60,000 nt of DNA from Branchiostoma floridae (Eukaryota > Chordata > Leptocardii > Amphioxiformes > Branchiostomatidae): contig NC_049987.1 in NCBI RefSeq assembly GCF_000003815.2, positions 9,009,100 through 9,069,099 of the forward strand. Reading direction: 5' to 3'. A program made the position numbers and the translations under genes. The first letter of the stretch is position 1; every line of letters begins with the position of its first letter. Below the pieces are notes generated by a model that saw nothing but the letters and a program-made list of their open reading frames with translations, did no database searches and was not told the DNA's origin. Below are positions 51,901 through 60,000 of the stretch, one piece after another.

Positions 51901-53681
51901 GGCGACACCTGGCGGTCCGTATGATCTCAGCAGTAGTATGTAGTTGATTCTGCTGCAGAAATATCTCTGGTCGTTAGATGGGGCGTTTGCGCTGTTAAGT
52001 ACCATACCTAACACAGATTTGACTAATGGAATAACCAATGCAAATACAAACAAAATGTACACACATATACAAAGCCACGCTGATTGTCAAAAAGCATTTT
52101 ATTCTCCAAATAGGCATGAGCGCATGAAAATGAGTCTTTACAATTGTACAGTTTAACGTACGTTGTCAATATCTACACTATGGCATCTCCGGACTCGTAA
52201 ATACTACACCATATAACCCCACCATATTATCATTTGAACTTCATGATATATTTGTGTTCAAGAATATGGTATCGCTGTAAAGCACAGCCTAAGTTTATGA
52301 ATATTGCAACAAATTAAGCAAACGTTAGGCTGACCGCCACCTTAAATCAAGCTAATTAAGGATCGAAATGAAGTCGTAGCCAAAGTCAAAATTAATCACA
52401 TACCGGTGCCTCTTTATAGAGATTAGACTTATCAACTTGAAATTGCACTGACTAGTCTGTGGGTGATCTAAGTACAATATCATAATCTGACAAACAGTCA
52501 GACAGACGTCTAGTCAAAACAAACCGACAACACATGGCAGCGGTGGTGAAGACCGCATCATTGGCACCGAATGATTACGAATTACATGATTAAGTACACT
52601 CATTTAATATGGAAAATAGATATTAAAATGAACACTGTATTCTAATATAGTTTGAACACAACTTTTCTACAATATTAATATTAAATGTGAATATATAAAC
52701 CTAATATTCATAGTAAGCAATAAACCAAGACTAAAACAAGATTTGATATCGTAAAATCAGTGTCATGGGAAGACTTTGATTAACAATTTGTACACTCAAA
52801 TTCAGTTTATAAGAAATAGTTACCACTATGTACATTGTGATTAAAACAAACAGGTTCCTCTCAGATTCCTCTCAAGTTGCTGTTTTGTCATTGAGGCAAG
52901 GAAATCTCTAGGAATTGAACAGAACGCCATAGAATTTCTGCAAATTAAAATCAAACACCCCTGCTGGTCATGACGGCGAGTGACACGCTCTTAAGATACA
53001 CTTACGAATTTAGACCTGTGATGATAAATGACGATCACGGTCGTCATAGTCGTCACGTGGGTGCAGACTGTAGTCGTCATCGTAGATCGGCATATTTGTG
53101 TACTGTGTGTGAAAATAAGGGGAGCAACTGTTACACAGGAGAGAAAAACTGCATCTTCTCTTTTCTCTGTCACTATCATAAAGTTGAACTTGTTGCCACC
53201 AAGCACTGTAGGAGCATCTTTATTATATATCTCTAAACGACGCTTACAGCTAGATTTTCAAAGGTTGTATGACAGGCATTTTAATGCTATGTAACCAGCT
53301 GCTGTCGCGCCGCGTGTCCACGAAGCTGATGTGTAACGCCGAATGGATGGCGGATATTCTGGCTATAACGTTACAGATAATTTTTCAGATAACACCAGAA
53401 AATAGACTTCCAGCGATCACAAGAGAGACACATGTCACATGGAAGGCCATTGAAACAATATAACAATGCATGGACATTCTAGACACGACCTCAAACCTTA
53501 TTGTTTATCTAGAATGTACAATATCGCCATTTAAAAGCCATATTTTAGATTAGTCTTAGAAACCATGTATACTGTATGACGACCTTTGTATCTATATGCC
53601 TCTACTTATCCCGATAGGGCATGAATGTGCAATAAAGGATATAAACTTTTAACTTTTATCTACTTTGATACTTCTACCACA
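42974..53681. other. Spacer between genes C and D, no gene recognised
   Basis: This 10.7-kb stretch shows no open frame with a recognisable domain. It holds two patches richer in CpG (about 47300-47880 and 50740-50930), a hairpin MITE at 51106-51278, a degenerate family 2 copy at 46212-46330, and a dispersed-repeat fragment near 53325-53390. The left part should contain the promoter of gene C; on the minus strand an exon-like end CAG|GTAAGA lies at 47417, possibly a 5' UTR exon. The right end includes the 3' UTR of D, with a possible poly(A) signal (plus-strand tttatt) at 53219-53224. Confidence 0.6.
51106..51278. mobile_element. Hairpin MITE
   Basis: The ends AATCTCCAAGCAGATCCTAC and its reverse complement at 51259-51278 are a perfect or near-perfect match. 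The inner arms (GCATAAAACAGTACC against GCATAAGATAGTATC) continue the pairing for about 60 bp. Confidence 0.85.
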
Positions 53682-54697
53682 TCAGAAGCAAATATAGCTA
53701 CTCACAGAGCCAGTCTTGGACTTAGTCCCTGCTATCTCGATGATGACGTCACACGAGACGGTGCCCTCCCCGTAGACGGTGCCCTGGCAGGTATAGACGC
53801 CTGCGTTCTGCCGGTTCACACCGTTGATATGCAGCAGGTGACACTCCGGTGACTCCGACTCCTGCTGGTACTGAGTGCAGTTCGGCAACTCTCGGCCTTC
53901 GTACAGCCATCGTACCTCGTCAGCTACATGGGGACAAGAAGAGACGTCAGTCTGTGTTACACATTCTCCCTAACTCTGAAACTCCATAGCTATAGGACCT
54001 CAGAATACTCTATCATTGTGGATATCAGTCATCACACCTCCAACGCCATGATAACAGACAGTTCTGAGTCTAGCAATGGTTGTCTCCATAGATGTTCCCA
54101 ATTGGCCATCAAGCATAAGAGACATGTATCGTGAATCAGTCAGGCTATGTGTTAAAGTCTACATGTGCCTCTCCTGCTTTTGTGATGTTCCGGGTCGTTT
54201 CACTTATTCTATCAAATGATGGCAGACATAGCTCCAATTTGTATTCTGTACATAACGTCACATAGTTAATGGAGATTGCAGTCATTCTTAAATTGTGAGT
54301 GACATAGCAATAGTTTCATCGGTTACTTTTACAATCAGAAGCAGATTTAAAAGAGTCTTACCGGGCCCGTAGACCTCAATGATAACAGGCCACCCGTCCT
54401 CTGCTGTCACCCTCTGTCCCGACTGAGCCTCGAACGGATGTGGCTCGATAGAAGGAGGAGTGGAGTATAGAGGTTCGGGTACAGATTTAGGAACGGTTGC
54501 TGATACAGGTGCAGGTGCTGATACAGGTGCAGGTGCTGATACAGGTGCAGGTGCTGATACAGGTGTGTGCCTTGACACGGGGACAGGTACTGGAGGGGGA
54601 GGACCCAACGGTGGACCCAGGGATCCCTGTCGCCGTGATGGCCTAGGTTCAAAGGATGGAGCCGCGAACTGAGGTGTCATGTCTACCGGATCAGCTT
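53682..54697 (-). CDS. Gene D proline-rich segment and C-terminal Ig-like domain
   Basis: Exons 54362-54697 and 53682-53923 (stop at 53682-53684). The first carries PPLGPPPPVPVPVS, then three and a half copies of a six-residue APAPVS unit, then HPFEAQSGQRV. The second has VRWLYEGRELPN and AGVYTCQGTVYG, an I-set domain without B-strand Cys. The end reads IAGTKSKTGSV..., longer than in B and C, and a GTGAGT lies within it (see findings). Confidence 0.82.
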
Positions 54698-57600
54698 CTG
54701 TAAAAAAGCACACATCTTTGTTAAATACAGTTCCAAGTTGTCATTTGTAACATATTCTTTGTATGCGTGTGGGTAATAGGTAAATATTAACAGCAATATA
54801 TGTTATATATATATAAAAAAATATGTCTGAAAGTTCAAGCCACCTGCCAACCCCTGGCTCAATAACAACACAGTTAAAAACCAAACAACCTCCACCATTT
54901 CTTAACAGCTCCTAGATTTTGATTAGGGTTTATCGTAATTACCAGCCAGTTGTAGATCCATCTTTTCGATGCTCATCGGTGACTGTTGAGTGGATCCAGA
55001 TTTCGCGCGACCCCTGTGGTTGTCTACCAGATCTAGATCCATCCTCTCACTGCTTCTTGGCGACTGTTGGCTGGATCCAGATCTAGATTTAGCCCTCTGA
55101 CTGGCCGGATACGGTGGAAGATCCAGCTCGTAGTCATCAAACCCTTCGTTGGTGTGTTCTCGGGAGCTTTTGGGACTCGTTTCTGTATCGTCTGTAATGC
55201 ACAAGTTTAATTTATGATGAGACTCGAAATGATAAGAAGTCCTATTCCTAAAAGAACGACAGTCAATCAAAAGAGAGCCAAACATCAACATACAAAAAAT
55301 GCTTCGTTTTGAAGAGATTGTGAGAAAACAGTCTCAAGGTAACATGGACTACTGAGCGCCACCTTTCTGCAGATGACAAATTCTCGTAACGTTGTCTATA
55401 ACGTAAAATGCTAAACAAATAGTTGCAAACATTTTAGGCACATGGGAGTTATTATATCATGCCCTACAATACTCCAGTATTAGGTATGAAGGAATGGTTA
55501 TAGTGTAGGCCATGCGAAAGACACAAGCAACCTGTAGTCACAAAACCGACAGAACACAGAAGCAAGGGTTGGTTATACTTTAACTGCACTGTATTATCAG
55601 ATAACTTCAACTGACTGATGCAAAGCAACCAGCACTTTTGAAGGCGAAGACCCACCAGTTATAATCTATCCTGGAAAGCATAACATTAGAAGCTAAAGAA
55701 AACACCCGCTGCATGCATTTCCATGCAGAACAATATAATGCGACCGCATGCTGAAAAACAAGGTCTGAAATAAAGCAACTGTTAATGATGATCCACATGC
55801 TACAGCAGTCTTGTCAGTAGGAATATTGTCTGATTTTTACTGCAGCACCGACCGTAGAATCCACCAGTATCGTCGCCCTGGAAGGCTCTGTTCTGTTGTC
55901 CAGAACTAGGTGGTCTTCTGCTAGATTCCTTCTTCCCCTTGACCTCCGCGTATATGTGCTTGTCGGACGATGAAGTTGGAGTCACTACTGACGGCGGGTG
56001 CTCTACAAGATGTACATGTTGTGTAATCAAATTATCAACTTTCAAAGTACATTTCAGAAGCCAAAGCCTTGGCACTACACCCATGACATGTTAGAAAGAG
56101 GGAGAGCAGAGGTAACCGTACTAACCGTCTTCTGTTGAGGAGCTGACCAGTCGTTGTTTAGACCGCGCACGGGGGCCGGTTGGGTCCAGTTCCATGGAGT
56201 AGTGACTATTGTTCAAGTCTTCATACTTCATCTTCGTCTCAAGAGCATCTGTTGTTCATGAATGGTGGAATGTACGCTTTTAGATGCTTGTTGATTGTGT
56301 TGATAAGTCATGAAAATGATACATTCACGAGTAGCTGCAGGTGATAATTGTGCTACAGTTCATACCCATTAAACAATACCATCTACATAACAAGGTTTTC
56401 TATTCACAGCCAAGATATAATCACAGCCGACTTTCCAATGACCATCTGTCATCTTCCTCATGGAAATACTGACCAGTTCTATTTCGCACTGCAGCCTAGG
56501 TGTCGCTTTTTACGATGCGGTCCCAAACGGAAAGTATTGCCTTCCAAACTACAAATAATGACAGGTTTTGTTTGTTGTGTTACCTACTTCCATGAACGTA
56601 CATACAATGAAGATAAGTCAGTAGCTATAGACTAGGACCCACCGTGTATACTGATGCTGTCGCCCTCTGACCCGGAAGGCGTCTTCAGCGGCATGGAACT
56701 GAACACCCCGTTCTCCACGCTTGAGCTGATGGACGGTGCTGAGGTGATGACATGAAAATAGTTAATACCAGAAGGGCTACACTTGCAAGCAAACAGTATA
56801 GTAGTCAGTAATTATACCTTAACTTGATCTAGCTTAACTCCTGCCGAAGAAGAAGAAGCGGAGCACCAAGAATATGTGTCGAATTTCCATCCGCAATACC
56901 AGTATATCTGCTTGACATACTAACTGTTTGTGAGCACTGTATATTTATCACATTATTGTAGTTCAAAAAAGTGTTTCTTTCGAAAATCGTGTTAACTACT
57001 ATCACATGAGATAATTATATCACATTATCTAACTAGTAGCTATCTGTCTCTTACTAGTAAAATAATGGGATAAAGTCTTGTTTGTGGTGTGGAAAGTAAA
57101 ATTTTATACAAAATTACAAAGACAATACATAGAGCGAACGATAAGAACGAAATGCTGATGTTTTACTTTTCCTCTCCAGCTGATCGGCTAGACTAGAGTC
57201 CTGTTTCCGTACGGCATCACAGTAGTGGAAGAAGGCTTGGTCGGGGCGGGACGGCAGCACGGTCAGCAGCTTCTCGTGCGCTTCTTCTGGCTTCTTAGGG
57301 CTCCGGATCTGTCCCGCCATGCTCTTCGGGAGGACCTGGAGGATGAGTTGTTGTTCCGTCGATGAAGGTTAAACATCCAGGTAATAAGATACACCAAATA
57401 GCAGTTAGTGATCAATTAAAAGATATAACTTATCTAAGATATAAAATTTGCTCTTAAACAGATCTGCTTAGTGTCACTGACGAATTATAACAAAAATGAA
57501 TGCTATCTGGAATGTCTGACCGTTTCCAGTATCATATCCCGTTGCTTGAGTAAAATGCTATTTGCCGGCTGAATTTTGTTGTTGACAGATTCTGTTTATC

Positions 57601-60000
57601 TCTCATTCTATGAAGCGTGCCGAAAAGAGTCCTTCGTGGATAATATAAGTCTAGTTCTTGTTCGGGGACAATTTGTCTTTGTGTCATTCATCTGGTGATC
57701 GGTTATCTACCACAAATGACTAATATATAACACTAAGAAGTCTTTAAGATCATTATTCTACGTTATCTAAGGAAGAAAGAACCACAAACCTCCTTCTGGA
57801 CCAGATGGGTTATGACTGGTTCCGGATCTACCGTCTTTACAAGGTTGGGTTTGTGACGAAGGAGCTGCTTTTTATGAGCGTGCGTCATTCCTGAATGGAA
57901 AAAGATAAAAAGTTCATATTGCTTTTGTATTTGAATATTTCCTGGTACATGTAACTATGTAGTAACATTTGTAGATAATGCATTTCATTAAAAAAATTAA
58001 AGAGGAATGAAATATGTACTTTTAAACGAGTGCTATAAACGCACGTACGATTAATGAGTGTATTAATGAGTAAATACGCCTCATCAAAGGTGCCGATGAA
58101 CAGATGAACTAATGCAGTAATGACCTGTGAAATACATACTAAAAACACGAAGTGTTCTAAGAACTCACTGTTGGTCGACATGTTATCCAGTGATATTTCT
58201 GCAGGTTTCTGCTTCTGCAAAAATAGAAGCGAAAAGTGAGGGTTTTGTCTCTATGATAAAAAAGGAATCCATTGGAAAGGCGGTTCAAACTGTCTTAGTA
58301 CTATTGAAGAAAATATGAGAGTACTAGTACCTTGCTTGTTTTCAGCTTGGTGGGCCGCACGTTTTTGTACCAGTAGCACCCCAGACAGCAGCACAGCAGC
58401 GCCAGGAGGATCAGGAGAGCCAGGAACACCCAGAGGAGCGTCGGCAGCCACGGTTGGTCTTTGATGAGGAGAGGGCAAATATCAGAATTCAAAATTCATT
58501 TTATTTCTAAATTTGCTATGTGCAATATCTGACTTCATTGTTGAAAACAAATGGAAAGTAATCGAACGGGAACTATGGAAAACACTTCGGAAGTTTTGAA
58601 AAGTACTTACTTAGTAGGCCCCCGGCCGCCGCTCTGGACTGTGCGGCGTTTGCTAACGTTGTACCTGACACCTCTCTACTATAGTCACCCCTGCCTCCGT
58701 CTGTACGGGCTCGGACCTGCACGGAAATTATTAACACATTAAAATGGTATACATGTAGATTAACCTACAAGAGTAGTGGGTCAATTGTTGAACATGCCCT
58801 TAAACTTGTTAACAAACACCTACATACAAAAAACACAAAGATTGATCCTCAACTTCTCAACTTACACACATAGGGACTTAACACACACACAGGGAAAGAT
58901 AGAGAGAGAGAGACAGCCAGCGAGACATAGAGAAAGAGACATACAGCGACAAACAGAGAGAGACAGAAAGATATACAGACAGACAGACAGATAGATACAA
59001 ATAAACAAACAAGTAAACACGCAAATAGTCGACCTAGAAACATAACTTTCTGATTGAACACATTAAGATGGTCCTACCGAAAACCGGTACTGCTGATTCG
59101 GAGCGAGACCGGTCACGACGCCATAGTGGGGCCCGGCTTCGGCTCTTCGTACCCGAACGTGTGGGTCGTCGGGATTCCGTCGGTACCTCCTCGGCTCCTC
59201 GTCGGCAGGGATGGGCCAGAGGTACGGGTTGAGCGGTTCTAGTTCGGTATAGCGGACTGGTCTGACACGAGCCTGTTATGGATGGAGAACACTTCAGTGG
59301 GGTGTACAAATAACTTACAGCTACCAGACCAGGCGATGCCATTGGAACATGTACCTGTAGGTCTAAATATATAATTCGACTCGTGCAATCCATTCCATTG
59401 TCCAACGATCGCACTGCTACCTCATTGCGACCTATATTAGATTTGTGTTATACTTCATAGTATCATGCAAAATGGTCGCTGCCCCAGTGGAATGAGTCAT
59501 ACCAATGAGGACAACCTTCTTGCTCATACCTGCTCAATCGGCACGACCTGGTAGTTGACGGGGTCGTACGAACTGTTGGCTCTCTCGTTAGATTTCCAGT
59601 ACCGTATGACGTAATACAGCAGGTTGCCCCGGTACTGTGGTGGTCCGAAGGAAAGCGTGGCGTTTGAGTGAGAGGTGTACAGAACCTGGACCGCGTTTAT
59701 CCTACCTGGAGCTGTAAAGACGAAGGAGTATCTCAATAGATTATCAGTTGCTAGTTCTTGGTAAATTAGACAGGGGAAGACCACATGTAGTCCAGCTTGG
59801 TCTTTGCCTTAACCCAGTGCTTTCTATTCAGATTTTATGAAATTGTGCCTTGTAATTCAACATGTGTGAAACAAACACACAAAATATAGATGACTTCGAA
59901 CATTAATGTGGTACCCAGTATGCAAAATTTACCTAAGAAGAGGACAAAGAATGTAGTTCGGTAAAATATACATTATAAACTATGATAAAGAAATTAAAAC
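53682..60000 (-). CDS. Gene D, 3' part: FN3-TM-CARD-linker-Ig receptor (partial)
   Basis: Visible coding exons: 59530-59711, 59078-59272, 58611-58716, 58331-58458, 58169-58214, 57790-57890, 57167-57335, 56643-56738, 56126-56248, 55841-56002, 54943-55191, 54362-54697, 53682-53923. They give 710 residues in frame; the 5' part lies right of the window, and nothing coding was found from 59712 to 60000. It is a paralogue of B and C with one CARD instead of two and a much longer linker. The order is last FN3, membrane helix, CARD, linker exons (all phase 1-1), and C-terminal Ig-like domain. The exon 55841-56002 could instead start at 55853 with a weaker donor; both keep frame. Its role is inferred to be as for B and C, with different downstream partners. 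Confidence 0.83.
54499..54564. repeat. 18-bp coding minisatellite in gene D
   Basis: The unit GCTGATACAGGTGCAGGT is repeated three times plus a partial copy, encoding APAPVS repeats on the minus strand. The multiple of three keeps the frame. Confidence 0.9.
54943..56738 (-). CDS. Gene D cytoplasmic linker exons
   Basis: Exons 56643-56738, 56126-56248, 55841-56002 and 54943-55191. They encode a Ser/Thr-rich, apparently disordered region with candidate Tyr motifs (KYEDL, HYSMEL, DKHIYAEV, DDYELDL). The last exon has an internal duplication (AKSRSGSSQQSP and AKSGSTQQSP). No globular domain is recognised, and there is no similarity to B/C linkers beyond position. Confidence 0.72.
57167..57890 (-). 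CDS. Gene D CARD (two exons)
   Basis: Exons 57790-57890 and 57167-57335, same lengths (101 and 169 nt) and phases as CARD1 of B and C. MTHAHKKQLLRHKPNLVK (H1), PVITHLVQKE (H2), SMAGQIRSPKKPEEA (H3), KLLTVLPSRPDQAFFHYC (H4-H5), SSLADQLERK (H6). It corresponds to CARD1; the next exons encode linker, so no second CARD is present. Confidence 0.85.
58169..58458 (-). CDS. Gene D transmembrane and juxtamembrane exons
   Basis: Exon 58331-58458 encodes LLWVFLALLILLALLCCCLG then CYWYKNVRPTK: a helix with a juxtamembrane cysteine cluster as in B and C. Exon 58169-58214 adds KQKPAEISLDNMSTN before the CARD. Confidence 0.86.
58611..59711 (-). CDS. Gene D last fibronectin III domain, with RGD (three exons)
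   Basis: Exons 59530-59711, 59078-59272 and 58611-58716. NATLSFGPPQY (B strand), LLYYVIRYWKS (C strand) and LAPNQQYRFSVRARTD (E-F strands) define the FN3 fold. A long, Arg/Pro-rich insertion (LNPYLWPIPADEEPRRYRR) replaces the acidic loop of B and C. The F strand is followed by GGRGDYSRE: RGD codons at 58684-58692, in the FG-loop position used by fibronectin. Confidence 0.83.
58881..59012. repeat. Purine-rich simple repeat (GA / ACAGAC)
   Basis: AGAGAGAGACAGCC.. passing into ACAGACAGACAGACAGATAG, in the gene D intron between 58716 and 59078. A shorter GAGAGA tract is in gene C near 38440-38472. Confidence 0.85.

Noticed and set aside
54407-54672. Repetitive frames over the gene D minisatellite (HLYQ-type repeats and the plus-strand ADTGAG-type repeats)
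   Set aside because: They are shadows of the APAPVS-coding repeat; only that frame continues in phase with both neighbouring exons.
1-60000. CRISPR arrays, operons, bacterial promoters, rRNA genes, intact tRNA genes
   Set aside because: The window is spliced eukaryotic DNA; repeats are transposon-like or microsatellite, and the only tRNA-like sequences are SINE-type fragments.

Overview
This is eukaryotic, intron-rich DNA. It contains part of a tandem, head-to-tail array of four related genes, all on the minus strand. I call them A to D by increasing coordinate; transcription runs from high to low coordinate. Gene B (CDS 4761-22243, 31 coding exons, 1419 residues) and gene C (CDS 27404-42906, 33 coding exons, 1469 residues) are complete. 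Gene A shows only its first two coding exons (215-1109) and runs off the left edge. Gene D enters from the right edge and shows its last 13 exons (53682-59711). I rebuilt exons by reading GT/AG sites on the minus strand. In B and C the exon lengths sum to a multiple of three with no internal stop, and intron phases agree exon by exon between the two genes.

B and C encode the same unusual type I membrane protein: signal peptide, six Ig domains in the contactin/L1 cell-adhesion style, three fibronectin III domains, one transmembrane helix followed by a cysteine cluster, two tandem CARDs (death-fold adaptor domains), a variable linker, and a C-terminal Ig-like domain that must lie in the cytoplasm. 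Gene D shares the layout but has one CARD, a long Ser/Pro/Tyr-rich linker and an RGD tripeptide in the predicted FG loop of its last FN3 domain. An adhesion-receptor ectodomain wired to CARDs is the main discovery candidate: it suggests a surface receptor signalling through CARD-CARD contacts (caspase or NF-kB type adaptors). That function is inference.

Layout: 1-1176 gene A 5' end; 1177-4760 spacer with a candidate non-coding first exon of A near 3158; 4761-22308 gene B, with a LINE bearing a perfect 13-bp target-site duplication in its last-but-one intron; 22309-27403 spacer with a candidate first exon of B near 24593 and a G/C-tract transposon just upstream of it; 27404-42973 gene C; 42974-53681 spacer without a recognised gene; 53682-60000 gene D. 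Introns and spacers hold several short inverted-repeat elements (MITE-like), tRNA-derived SINE sequence, LINE fragments and microsatellites.

The organism is most likely an invertebrate deuterostome, and a cephalochordate (Branchiostoma) fits best: contactin-like modules, death-fold domain shuffling, tandem paralogues and many small MITEs. This is an inference without a database search. No prokaryotic features, CRISPR array, rRNA gene or intact tRNA gene were seen.
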